A stretch of 64,000 bases of DNA. Source: Faucicola sp902506215 (GTDB lineage Bacteria > Pseudomonadota > Gammaproteobacteria > Pseudomonadales > Moraxellaceae). The notes beneath the pieces were generated by a model, which was given only the letters and a program-made list of their open reading frames with translations, did no database searches and was not told where the DNA came from. The stretch spans positions 2,170,001 to 2,234,000 of the forward strand of contig CP069437.1 in the NCBI GenBank assembly GCA_016888885.1, read 5' to 3'. Below are positions 18,451 through 26,780 of the stretch, piece after piece; position 1 is the stretch's first letter, and the number at the start of each line of letters is the position of its first letter. The position numbers and the translations under genes are program-made.

Positions 18451-21117
18451 TTAGGGGTTTACTAAAATTAAAAAATATAAAGCCGCTTTCTGACTGGCAT
18501 CGAGTGTACCGACATCTGCTTTGATGCTGCCTTGATTTACTGTGACCGTGCCCTGTGTCACGCTTGGTGCTGGCGAGGTTTTTAATGTGGTAAATGCCGG
18601 AGCACTGTCAGCGATTGTCACGCTTTTAGCTTGAGTCGCGCTGTCATTGTTGACCGTTAAGCGATAGGCTACACACTGGTTTGGTTTAACCTGTACGGCT
18701 GATACGCTATAATTTAACGTGGTTAAATCACTGATGCCACAAGGTGTGCTGGCTTGCGATTTTACCAAGCGCAGCTGGTTGATACCCACGGTAGTGACAT
18801 CGGTATTTTGCACTGACGTGGCGCTCAAGCCTTGTAACGTACCGACTGGTTCAACCATGAGGGTCACTTGACTGGTCATACCTTGTTTGGCAGTAGGTGG
18901 CGCTTGCACTTTAAGTAATAACTGAATGGTTTGATTAGCGGCAAGACCTGCATTGTTAGTGATGGTTGCTAAATCATTGGCAATAGGGTCTGTGCTATCT
19001 AACAAACCGTTATTATTAGCATCATAGTATAAGGTATAGTTAAAATTATCTTGGTTATTGAGCGGCGTCACCTTTAATAGCACTTGACCCGTGCTTGTGC
19101 CTTCGGTCAGGCTGCCGATGTTTTTTAGGCTGTGTAAATATACCACGGTGCCTGCAACATCTACTTGTCCTTGTTGGTCATTTTGCAGGGTAAAGCCGCG
19201 ATAGGGTTCGACGTTTACTTGATTTTTTATAACATCGCCCTGTCCATTAATGGCGGATTTGACCGCAAACCAAATCGCTAAGCTAGTGTTGGTAATGGTA
19301 TTGCTAGCTTGTACGACGGCGCAGTAAGTCTTACTTGTCCCTGCTGCTACACTGCCTGTTTGCGTAATCTGCTTGCCTAACGTGGTACAGCTGGCATCAC
19401 CTTCATAAAAATCAACTTGCCACCCATCGGGTAAGCCATTAACTGGGTTGTTCAAATTAATAACTTGATTGGATGCATACAAGGTGTAGTTATTAGCGAT
19501 AGGCGCGCTATTATTAACGATTAACGGAAAGACGGCCTTGCCTTGCTGAAGAACTTTGTTAACAAATGCCGCGCCATTATTATCAATGTTGCCTACGCCA
19601 TATCCTGAGTTATCGCTATTGTATAAATCAGTGCTACCTACGATTACAGCCGTGATTTGATTACGAACGGCATTGAATTTTGTGGTGTCAGTGACCGAAG
19701 TCGCTGTTAGATCGGCATAAATAGCTTGACTGGCGCTACAGTTGGCAGTGGTGCTGATACCTAACTTAATAGCGCGACTAGCCCCAGCTGCCAAGATGCC
19801 GGTATCGACAATCCCATCATTATTGCTATCGACTAGCGGTGTGCGTCCATCACTGGCATATAGCTTTACACTCGCACATGCTGGCAATCCTGCTGAGCTA
19901 ACCGTTAAATTGAAGCTGTCCGTCGTGCTGCCAGTGTTCCAAATATAATCATCAAACAACACCTCTTGTCCAGCGTTGATAGCGGGTTTAGTAGTCAAAT
20001 TGTCGGTTGCCTGATTGGGATTGCCATTATCACTACTACCGGTTGACGTGACATTTGCAATGACGCCATAAGTATACTGATTGCGATAAATAACAGTGTT
20101 AGTCTTAGTGGTTCTGATGGCCGTAGTACCATTGACCGCATATTGACTATAATCTGCAGTATTTGCAATGATTGCCAGCTTGATATCATTCACTGTTGCT
20201 TTAAAACTGACGGCGCCTGTAGTTAAAGCGGGAATGTTGGCCAATTCAAACTGTACCTGATTACCGACGACCTTGTATTTGATACCCGTATTGGCAGAAC
20301 TTTCGTTATCATCAGCCTCGGTTAATGTGCCACTACCATTAGTCCAGCTAGCGCTGTTATTTACATACGCTAAGCCCGAATCTAAAATATCTGTCACAAT
20401 AAGCTTACCCGGCGCACTGCCATTATTGGTGTAGCTTAATGTGTATGTCACATCTTGAATACTATTGCCACTGCTTACACTTTGTGATTTAGTCACTAAA
20501 ATTACCGCATCATCAATAACTTGTGCGATATCGTTGACGCTTTGGGTGACACTACTTGAGGTTTTACTCGTTGCTGTTAAAGTAAAGTTTGCTTGATTGG
20601 TCTTGCTAGCTGTCGGGGGTATCGTACCAGCAACAACAATCGATATTGATTCTCCAGCATCTAAAGATAAAGTAGAACCGCTGTTTAGTAAGTTAATGTT
20701 ATCATCAGGAATACCATTTTGGTCACGGTCAGCATACACAGCCACATTAGTTAAATCAAAGTTGTCGTTTGATGCTTGCACCAGGTTAAGCGAGTAGCTA
20801 TCAGCCACATTACCGGTATTGGTAAGAACGTGGGGAAAGTTTAACTTAGCACCAATGAGCCCTACTTGGTTTTGATTATTGGTAAGGCTCAGCGCGCGGA
20901 CTTCCTGAATCGTTAACGACACTGGATTAGAATCAATGACCAAGGTATTACCTTGTTCATCAGTATAATCACCGCTGGCAATATTGATAATCTGACTACC
21001 AGGCAACGGCAGTCCTGCCCAAGCTGACGAGAGCGTGGTAAATAGCACCACTAACAGTAAACATTTACTGAACACACGACAAAATTTATCTTGCGCAGAT
21101 GGGCAATAAAGCTGCAT
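18451..21117 (-). CDS. Secreted DUF11-type repeat protein (about 888 aa)
   Basis: The frame is open to 21183, but the ATG at 21117 gives a conventional signal peptide (KCLLLVVLFTTLSSAWAG) and has AAGGT about 10 bases upstream. The plan matches its two paralogues: N-terminal domain with NFPHVLTNTGNVADSYSL, then repeated Ig/DUF11 domains. Calcium-type loops lie near residues 127 (DRDQNGIPDDN), 430 (DSNNDGIVD) and 699 (DANNNGLLDSTD). The terminal domain has a cysteine pair (KSQASTPC ... KPNQCVAYRL) and the last strand is YFLILVNP. First gene of operon A, divergent from ppk2. Role unknown beyond probable surface or extracellular location. Confidence 0.85.
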   Translation of the reverse strand: MQLYCPSAQDKFCRVFSKCLLLVVLFTTLSSAWAGLPLPGSQIINIASGDYTDEQGNTLVIDSNPVSLTIQEVRALSLTNNQNQVGLIGAKLNFPHVLTNTGNVADSYSLNLVQASNDNFDLTNVAVYADRDQNGIPDDNINLLNSGSTLSLDAGESISIVVAGTIPPTASKTNQANFTLTATSKTSSSVTQSVNDIAQVIDDAVILVTKSQSVSSGNSIQDVTYTLSYTNNGSAPGKLIVTDILDSGLAYVNNSASWTNGSGTLTEADDNESSANTGIKYKVVGNQVQFELANIPALTTGAVSFKATVNDIKLAIIANTADYSQYAVNGTTAIRTTKTNTVIYRNQYTYGVIANVTSTGSSDNGNPNQATDNLTTKPAINAGQEVLFDDYIWNTGSTTDSFNLTVSSAGLPACASVKLYASDGRTPLVDSNNDGIVDTGILAAGASRAIKLGISTTANCSASQAIYADLTATSVTDTTKFNAVRNQITAVIVGSTDLYNSDNSGYGVGNIDNNGAAFVNKVLQQGKAVFPLIVNNSAPIANNYTLYASNQVINLNNPVNGLPDGWQVDFYEGDASCTTLGKQITQTGSVAAGTSKTYCAVVQASNTITNTSLAIWFAVKSAINGQGDVIKNQVNVEPYRGFTLQNDQQGQVDVAGTVVYLHSLKNIGSLTEGTSTGQVLLKVTPLNNQDNFNYTLYYDANNNGLLDSTDPIANDLATITNNAGLAANQTIQLLLKVQAPPTAKQGMTSQVTLMVEPVGTLQGLSATSVQNTDVTTVGINQLRLVKSQASTPCGISDLTTLNYSVSAVQVKPNQCVAYRLTVNNDSATQAKSVTIADSAPAFTTLKTSPAPSVTQGTVTVNQGSIKADVGTLDASQKAALYFLILVNP

Positions 21118-21385
21118 ATATGATTTTACCTTGTAGCAATATTTGTCAAAAAAATCGACTATTCTTATCGCAAAAATAATCAATCATTGATATGTAACAG
21201 ATAATCCATGTATTAAACTAAGTTTGTAAACTAAAGTATATATCTTTACGATAAATTGCTCTATTTTAACAGTCAAGTGGTAATAAATTACCATCAACAT
21301 TTTATAAACCATTGATGCCTATCATCATACCTTCATAATTTTGTCATATTATCAGCATTTTTAATGCTCATTATAGAGTCTCAAT

Positions 21386-22399
21386 ATGCCAAATAATCAG
21401 CCCACTGCTAATAGCAACCTTGTTATCAGCAATCATATCACCGATATGCTTGATGACTTACCCCAATCACAGTTTTTAAATGATGAAACCCTCAAAAATA
21501 ATGATAGACTGCGCCAACAAATGCATGAAGACTTAATTGACAGCTATGATGAAGAGATTGAGTCCGAAATGGACGATTACATCCAAGACTATCGTTATGA
21601 CGGTCAGCCGTTAACCGACAGCCAAAAAATCGCTCGCCATATTTATTTTAATGAATTGATTCGTCTGCAAAAAGAATTGATCAAATTGCAAGATTGGGTA
21701 GTAGCAACCGGTGAGCGTATCGTTGTCATCTTTGAAGGTCGCGACTCAGCGGGTAAAGGCGGCGCTATCAAACGTATCACCCAACGGCTCAATCCGCGCG
21801 TCTGCCGTGTGGCAGCGCTGCCTGCCCCCAATGACCGCGAAAAGACCCAATGGTATTTTCAGCGCTATGTCGCGCACCTGCCAGCGGCGGGCGAGATTGT
21901 GCTATTTGACCGCAGTTGGTACAACCGTGCTGGGGTTGAGCGCGTGATGGGATTTTGTACTGACGCGCAATACCAAGAGTTTTTTGAGTCAGTGCCAGAA
22001 TTTGAGCGAATGCTGGTGCGTTCAGGCATTCGCTTAATCAAATATTGGTTCTCAATCTCAGATGACGAGCAAGAATCACGCTTTATGAGCCGAATTTATG
22101 ACCCGCTCAAACAGTGGAAACTCTCACCAATGGACTTAGAATCGCGTCGCCGCTGGGAGGATTATACCAAAGCCAAGGAAGTGATGTTTGAACGCACTCA
22201 TATCCCTGAAGCCCGTTGGTGGATTGTCGAAGGCGATGATAAGAAAAAAGCGCGGCTAAACTGCATCAACCATCTGCTCTCACAAATTCCCTACCAAGAA
22301 ATACAACGGGATAATGTGGTATTGCCAGAACGCGAGCATCACGACAATTACCAACGTGAGCCAATCGCTGAAGATATGTATGTGCCTAACGTGTACTAA
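21386..22399 (+). CDS. ppk2: Polyphosphate kinase 2 family protein
   Basis: PPK2 enzymes transfer phosphate between polyphosphate and nucleotides in the cytoplasm. The 337-residue protein has the family's Walker A (FEGRDSAGKGGAI, about residue 115), the Walker B region (VLFDRSWYNRAGVERVMGF, about 175) and the downstream signature (YWFSISDDEQESRF, MSRIYDPLKQWKLSPMD). The length fits one-domain (class I) PPK2. The N-terminal about 80 residues are acidic and variable. It is a single gene, divergent from the surface-protein operon, with a hairpin terminator behind it. Whether it prefers GDP or ADP cannot be told from sequence alone. Confidence 0.93.
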   Translation: MPNNQPTANSNLVISNHITDMLDDLPQSQFLNDETLKNNDRLRQQMHEDLIDSYDEEIESEMDDYIQDYRYDGQPLTDSQKIARHIYFNELIRLQKELIKLQDWVVATGERIVVIFEGRDSAGKGGAIKRITQRLNPRVCRVAALPAPNDREKTQWYFQRYVAHLPAAGEIVLFDRSWYNRAGVERVMGFCTDAQYQEFFESVPEFERMLVRSGIRLIKYWFSISDDEQESRFMSRIYDPLKQWKLSPMDLESRRRWEDYTKAKEVMFERTHIPEARWWIVEGDDKKKARLNCINHLLSQIPYQEIQRDNVVLPEREHHDNYQREPIAEDMYVPNVY

Positions 22400-22416
22400 T
22401 TTTTTAGTTTACTTCC

Positions 22417-22446
22417 AAAAAAAGGATACGCTATGTAGCCTTTTTT
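22417..22446. terminator. Bidirectional hairpin terminator between ppk2 and the sensor kinase gene
   Basis: AAAAAAAGG-A-TAC-GCTAT-GTA-G-CCTTTTTT forms a stem with one mismatch, flanked by A and T runs that serve both convergent genes. Confidence 0.7.
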
Positions 22447-22491
22447 AAATGCCGCCTGTTGTTGGTGAGTTGAGCTTTAGCAGTGGGCAAG

Positions 22492-23934
22492 TCAGCGCTT
22501 AAAGAGACTGACTTGAAAACCGCAAATCTGCCTATTGTATTCTAGGTTCTGCATGGTAATTTGCAAACCATGCAGCTCAGCAATACGGCACACAATCGAC
22601 AGACCCAAGCCGCTACCAATCTCAGCTTGACCTGCGGGACGAAAAAACCGCTCTGATAGCCGAGCAAGGTCGATAGGTGCAACCCCGTTGCCATTGTCGA
22701 TGACTGTAATCACCTCACTATCTAGCACTAACCGAATCGTGGTATGGTCAGGGCTATAGCGAATGGCATTGTCCAATAGGTTACGCAGCAAAATACCGAT
22801 TAAAGTGGCGTTACCTGTCAAAGGCAAGATAGCGTTGGCATCCACTAACACATCACGGCGCAATTGGCTGTTTTTTTCGCGGGCACGGCGGTTGACTTCT
22901 GAGAGGATGTCATTGGATAGGGCTATCCAATCAATCGGTGCAAAGGTCTGCGGGTCGAGCCCTTGCTGCGGTGCCAGTTTTGCCAAAATCAGCAACTGTT
23001 CGACCAGTCGATTGGCGCGCTCATTACTGTGACTGATTTGTCGGCAGTGACTCAGGAGTGCATCAGTTTGGCTATCGGTTAAATTGGCTTGGAGGATGGT
23101 TTGTTGTAGTACATCAGTCTGTAGCTTGATGGCAGTGAGCGGGCTGCGTAATTCATGAGAGGCATCTGCGGTAAAGCGTTTTTCACGCTCAAGCGTATCC
23201 GCGACTTTATTAAATAATCCATTGAGCGCGTTCAACAAGGGTTGAATTTCTAACGGTGTATCGACCGATAATGGGGTTTTATCTTCAGGGCTGCGAGTGC
23301 TTAACAAGTCACTAATCCGTTTGAGTGGAACGAACCCTCGTCGCACTGACAGCCATGTCAGCATAATCAATAGCATCACCCCAATCAGCGAGGGAACGAG
23401 TTGAATGGTTAATGATTTATAGATAATCTCTTGACGCGAATTAAGGTTTTGCCCGATGGCGATGAGATGGTTGGTGGTGTCATCATGCGCATAAAACAGG
23501 CGCCACGAGTGACTAAAGGGATTAAGCTCTTGATAGGCACTGGTATTTTCCAAAAAACCGTGTTGTTTGGGCAAAAAAGTAAAATGCTGTCCGTCTTTAT
23601 CAGCCATCAGTAATTTACCGTTTTGATCCCAAATCGCAAAACCCATGTAATCTTCTTCAGCATCCCCTAAATCGCCTGATAACAAGCCATTTTCAAGATT
23701 TAAAATTTTAGGCGCATTGGCAGGGTTGGCGAGATGAAGTTTAACATCTTGTGAGATACCAATCAGATAGCGGGCTAATTGGGTGATTTGGGTGTCATTG
23801 ATTTCATTGATTTCGTGCGAAAGCCGCCATACCGATATGAGGGTAATCGATAGCCAAATAATCGGTAGTCCGATGAGCAGGGAATTGAGCAGCTGCCTTT
23901 GGATACTATAAGCTTTTTGGGTAGCAGGCATCAT
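22492..23934 (-). CDS. Sensor histidine kinase, QseC/PmrB-like
   Basis: Inner-membrane sensor that phosphorylates the response regulator encoded just upstream. Two membrane segments flank a periplasmic sensor region (about residues 16-37 and 175-197). A HAMP-like linker follows, then the HisKA box (ADASHELRSPLTAIKL, His near 257). The ATPase domain has the N box LLRNLLDNAIRYSP, G1 VIDNGNGV and G2 GSGLGLSIV. The length of 480 aa is normal for this family. Its start lies 34 bases after the regulator's stop, so the two form one operon. The QseC/PmrB assignment rests on overall layout; the signal is unknown. Confidence 0.92.
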   Translation of the reverse strand: MMPATQKAYSIQRQLLNSLLIGLPIIWLSITLISVWRLSHEINEINDTQITQLARYLIGISQDVKLHLANPANAPKILNLENGLLSGDLGDAEEDYMGFAIWDQNGKLLMADKDGQHFTFLPKQHGFLENTSAYQELNPFSHSWRLFYAHDDTTNHLIAIGQNLNSRQEIIYKSLTIQLVPSLIGVMLLIMLTWLSVRRGFVPLKRISDLLSTRSPEDKTPLSVDTPLEIQPLLNALNGLFNKVADTLEREKRFTADASHELRSPLTAIKLQTDVLQQTILQANLTDSQTDALLSHCRQISHSNERANRLVEQLLILAKLAPQQGLDPQTFAPIDWIALSNDILSEVNRRAREKNSQLRRDVLVDANAILPLTGNATLIGILLRNLLDNAIRYSPDHTTIRLVLDSEVITVIDNGNGVAPIDLARLSERFFRPAGQAEIGSGLGLSIVCRIAELHGLQITMQNLEYNRQICGFQVSLFKR

Positions 23935-23968
23935 AATAGTAACAGCTTAAAGCGGGGTATCGGGGGAA

Positions 23969-24646
23969 TCATTCAGGGCGCTGCAAGGCAGGATTGAGAT
24001 AATAGCCAATACCACGCCGAGTGAGGATAAAATCATTGCCGATTTTTTTTCGCAGGTTATGAATATGTACTTCAATCGCATTGCTTTCGATATCTTGCTG
24101 CCAACCGTATAGCTTATCCTCAAGGCTGGCGCGGCTATGCACCAAATTGGGATAGCTGATAAACTGCTCAAGAACGGTGATTTCTTTGGCAGTCAAATCC
24201 ACCCATTTGCCTTGATAAAAAACTTGCTGCTGCTGTGGCAAGTAGCTGACATCCCCATAACGGATTTCAGTCTGACTGCGACCTTGGCTACGGCGAATCA
24301 AAGCCTGCAAACGGGCAACCACTTCATCTAAAGCAAAGGGTTTGACCAAATAATCGTCTGCCCCAGCATTGAGACCTGCCACGCGGTTGGCAATGGCATC
24401 GCGCGCCGTAATAATCAAAACAGGCGTGTCAATCTTTTGTTGTCGCCAATTGGCTAAAATGGTCATTCCATCACCACGTGGCAAGGTCAAATCCAATAAC
24501 ACGGCATCAAACACCCCTTCATGAATGGCCATTTCACCGAGTTTGGCATCAGCAAACCAATCCACCATCATGTTTTGTTGGCTCAAGCCTTTGACAATGC
24601 CATCGGCAATGGTGGCATCATCTTCAATCAGTAAAATTCGGGTCAT
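23969..24646 (-). CDS. OmpR-family response regulator, QseB/PmrA-like
   Basis: DNA-binding regulator paired with the following histidine kinase. The receiver domain has the acidic pair (LIEDD), the phospho-acceptor Asp near residue 51 (VLLDLTLPRGDG), the conserved Thr region (VLIITARD) and Lys (DDYLVKPFAL). A winged-helix trans_reg_C domain follows (VDLTAKEITVLEQF ... IEVHIHNLRKKIG ... ILTRRGIGYYL). The length of 225 aa is standard. The adjacent cytochrome b and PepSY genes are common companions of QseBC-type systems and are plausible targets, but no binding site is proven. Confidence 0.93.
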   Translation of the reverse strand: MTRILLIEDDATIADGIVKGLSQQNMMVDWFADAKLGEMAIHEGVFDAVLLDLTLPRGDGMTILANWRQQKIDTPVLIITARDAIANRVAGLNAGADDYLVKPFALDEVVARLQALIRRSQGRSQTEIRYGDVSYLPQQQQVFYQGKWVDLTAKEITVLEQFISYPNLVHSRASLEDKLYGWQQDIESNAIEVHIHNLRKKIGNDFILTRRGIGYYLNPALQRPE

Positions 24647-24689
24647 GAGAGTCTTCCGTAGGTTTTATCTTATTTTTTAGCAAAGGTAT

Positions 24690-25229
24690 TTATTGAACGG
24701 TTTTTTCACCCGTTATCATCGATTTTACCAAGTTTTGCTGTTGTAGTCTTCCCATTATAATCGCGGCTGCCACGTGTAAAGGGACTAGTACCCAAAGACT
24801 ATTGGCTAAAAATTCGTGAATCGCTTGGATGCTATCGTCTCCCCAAAATTGGTCGGTGGTTTGCAGATAGCCTGTGACCCCCAGCGCGATAATAACGGCC
24901 CACAGCGCAAACATCATCAGCGCACCCAACGGATTGTGACCCAGATGACCTTGAAACTTATGCTGCTTGATGTCGGTCATATGCTCGCGAATGCGGTTTG
25001 GGGTAGGGAAAAAATTACTAAATCTGGCGTATTGGCTACCCACCAATCCCCAAATTAAACGAGACACTACCAGCGCTACGACGGCATAGCCTATGTACTC
25101 ATGCACATCACTACCGCCTTCAGTGACGATAAGGTTGGCAAAAATACCCGCAGCGACTGCCCAGTGAGTGATGCGCACCCAAATATCCCAGACTTTGACG
25201 GTTTGTGCAGATTGTGGTTGTGGTAACAT
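24690..25229 (-). CDS. Cytochrome b561-type membrane protein
   Basis: Predicted di-haem b-type cytochrome of the inner membrane (179 aa, four hydrophobic segments). Candidate haem-ligand histidines sit in segments 1, 2 and 4 (RITHWAVAAG, DVHEYIGYAV, AIHEFLANSLWVLVPLHVAAA). This pattern fits the b561/Ni-Fe-hydrogenase b-subunit-like family, which moves electrons to or from a periplasmic partner. The PepSY protein lies just upstream in the same direction. The true partner is not visible. Confidence 0.87.
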   Translation of the reverse strand: MLPQPQSAQTVKVWDIWVRITHWAVAAGIFANLIVTEGGSDVHEYIGYAVVALVVSRLIWGLVGSQYARFSNFFPTPNRIREHMTDIKQHKFQGHLGHNPLGALMMFALWAVIIALGVTGYLQTTDQFWGDDSIQAIHEFLANSLWVLVPLHVAAAIIMGRLQQQNLVKSMITGEKTVQ

Positions 25230-25256
25230 TGTTATTTTCCCTTGTCTAAAATATCA

Positions 25257-25277
25257 ACACGGCTAAGTTAGCCGTGT
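25257..25277 (-). promoter_or_regulatory. Perfect hairpin between PepSY and cytochrome b genes
   Basis: ACACGGCTAA-G-TTAGCCGTGT is a 10-bp perfect palindrome. It lacks a following U run on the minus strand, so it may be an mRNA stability or weak attenuation structure, or an operator. Confidence 0.4.
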
Positions 25278-25341
25278 CAAGGCATAACATTGGCAAACCT
25301 ACCTCAAATTGCATTGGTTGGACGGTTTGCTTATCCTATTA

Positions 25342-25617
25342 TTAGTCGATTTCTGATTTAACGATTTTGCCGTCTTTGGTATCGAAGTACATTTCGACTT
25401 TTTTACCACCTTTACTTTTGCCATACATCTCAAAGCAGTTGCCATCAGTTTTGAATTTTTTGATAGTAAAGCCATGTTTTTCTAATGCTTTTTGAAAATC
25501 GGCTTGCGGGATTTGTTCGTTTTTTGGGTGCGCTTGGCAGTTGGCTTCGGCAAATGCGCTGCTGGCTGATAACATAGCGAGTGCCAATAAGCCTGAGGTG
25601 ATTAATGATTTTTTCAT
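25342..25617 (-). CDS. Small periplasmic PepSY-domain protein (91 aa)
   Basis: Signal peptide MKKSLITSGLLALAMLSASSAFA, then one compact PepSY-like domain (IPQADFQKALEKHGFTIKKFK ... FEMYGKSKGGKKVEMYFDTKDGKIVKSE). Two cysteines (ANCQAH and GNCFEM) could form a disulphide. The layout matches PepSY/YpeB small proteins often found beside cytochrome b561 genes and controlled by QseB-like regulators. Its molecular role is not established. Confidence 0.83.
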   Translation of the reverse strand: MKKSLITSGLLALAMLSASSAFAEANCQAHPKNEQIPQADFQKALEKHGFTIKKFKTDGNCFEMYGKSKGGKKVEMYFDTKDGKIVKSEID

Positions 25618-25840
25618 AATGCCATCCTAAGTTTTTGATAAAGTTGTCAGGTCACGGGATAAGGTTAATGCTGAGGCATATCCGAGTGGCTGAGTGTATT
25701 AAAACAACCTAACCTTAACGAAAACTTAGCTGAAGATGGCGCAATAAAAATTGAAGCGAAGAATTAAAACCACTTGCAAAAGCAAAATTTTTTGGTAAAA
25801 TGGCACTCCTACTTACGCAAGTAGATTGTTAGACCCTTTT

Positions 25841-25917
25841 AGGCATATAGCTCAGTTGGTTAGAGCACCACCTTGACATGGTGGGGGTCGTCTGTTCGAG
25901 TCAGATTATGCCTACCA
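25841..25917 (+). tRNA. tRNA-Val (anticodon GAC)
   Basis: A full cloverleaf can be drawn. The acceptor stem is AGGCATA/TATGCCT, the D-arm is TAGCTCAGTTGGTTAGAGCA, and the anticodon stem CCACC/GGTGG encloses loop TTGACAT (anticodon GAC). The T-arm GTCTG-TTCGAGT-CAGAT follows, then discriminator A and an encoded CCA. A terminator follows directly. An integrated element lies behind its 3' end, so it probably served as attachment site. Confidence 0.95.
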
Positions 25918-25923
25918 TATTCC

Positions 25924-25955
25924 AAAAGCCCCAGTCGATTGATTGGGGCTTTTTT
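25924..25955 (+). terminator. Rho-independent terminator after tRNA-Val
   Basis: Stem AAGCCCCA / TGGGGCTT with a loop of about 10 bases, followed by TTTTT, 7 bases past the tRNA. Confidence 0.85.
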
Positions 25956-26535
25956 ATTGCAGTGATATCAAGGGTTTACGTGGTTTTTCGAGAGTTGAAA
26001 TTTTGACCACTTTTGTGATTTTGGGCACAGAAAAATCGCTTAAAAATCTTGTGTGCCCAAATTGTGCCCAAATTGTGCCTTGGTTAATTTTTGAGCAAGT
26101 AGATTTTGACCCCCACTCAAATTTAAAAGAGATGAAACTGAATTATTTTTTTTCGAGTTTCATTGCTTATTTTAAATAGTCTTCATGTCCTAAAAAAAAT
26201 CCTTTCAAAGTTATTCCCTCCAAATTAAAAACATGGCTATTAGAAACTTTAAGACATTGACACACTAGTTTAGTTAACCGTCTTGAGATTGGAAAAATAG
26301 ATACAAAAGCTGTTATACGGACTATATAAAGTTTTGAGTTTTCACGGTACGACTCTAAATCCACATACTAATAAAATAATACATAAGCAAAAATTCAATA
26401 TATTAAATTGCTTACCTTAACTTTAGATTAGGACTATCTCATATAAAAATGAGAAATCTTGACGAAAAAAATGCAAAGTAGATATATACTAGAAAAATTT
26501 AGTAGGGTGCATGAACAATATCAATCAAGCTCATG
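25956..26535. other. Gene-poor interval between tRNA-Val and the CRISPR array
   Basis: No gene is convincing here. A 65-codon minus-strand frame (26167-26364, GTG start) has no ribosome binding site and no recognisable family. The interval has the arm-like repeats near 26020-26080 and is otherwise AT-rich. It looks like the junction of an integrated element. Confidence 0.5.
26020..26080. repeat. Short direct and inverted repeats resembling integrase arm-type sites
   Basis: TGTGCCCAAATT occurs at 26052-26063 and again at 26063-26074, with a third partial TGTGCC at 26074-26079 (11-bp period). An inverted copy TTTGGGCACA is at 26020-26029. They lie about 100-160 bases behind the tRNA 3' end. 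Clustered short repeats at this distance are typical of the arm sites bound by tyrosine integrases; the assignment is inference. Confidence 0.45.
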
Positions 26536-26683
26536 TTTCTAAACCATCTATGCGATGGCGAACTCATTTATCGACGCACTTTGATCGATGATGTTTTTCT
26601 AAACCATCTATGCGATGGCGAACTTCGACCTTGGTTTTTTGCTCTTTGCGTGTTGTTTCTAAACCATCTATGCGATGGCGAAC
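26536..26683 (-). CRISPR. Type I-F CRISPR array, 3 repeats and 2 spacers
   Basis: Three identical 28-bp repeats lie at 26536-26563, 26596-26623 and 26656-26683, separated by two 32-bp spacers. In the sense direction (minus strand) each repeat begins GTTCGCCATCGCATAG and ends GGTTTAGAAA, with the hairpin GCCATCGCATAGATGG expected for Cas6f. The 28/32 geometry and GTTC...AGAAA ends are classic type I-F. The array is downstream of cas1 in the same direction, and the leader should lie at 26684-26780. All repeats are identical, with no degenerate distal copy, so this is a very young or trimmed array. Confidence 0.95.
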
Positions 26684-26780
26684 TGGAGAATTTTCTGACA
26701 AAATCCCCAGATATCAATTATATACGTTTTAATTCAGTCAAGACACTTCGTTTTAAAGTGCTTTTTATAAGCAGCTGATT
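26684..26780 (-). promoter_or_regulatory. Probable CRISPR leader
   Basis: This AT-rich 97-bp stretch lies between the cas1 stop and the first repeat in the transcribed direction. It is on the side where new spacers should enter. No promoter boxes or IHF site could be assigned with certainty. Confidence 0.55.

Noticed and set aside
25943..26179. 78-codon plus-strand frame after tRNA-Val
   Set aside because: It begins inside the tRNA terminator, has no ribosome binding site and resembles no family.
26167..26364. 65-codon minus-strand frame
   Set aside because: GTG start without a ribosome binding site, no recognised family. It could be a relic, but support is too thin to call a gene.
26533..26778. 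81-codon plus-strand frame
   Set aside because: It is the CRISPR array read as protein; the peptide repeats FLNHLCDGEL at each repeat unit.
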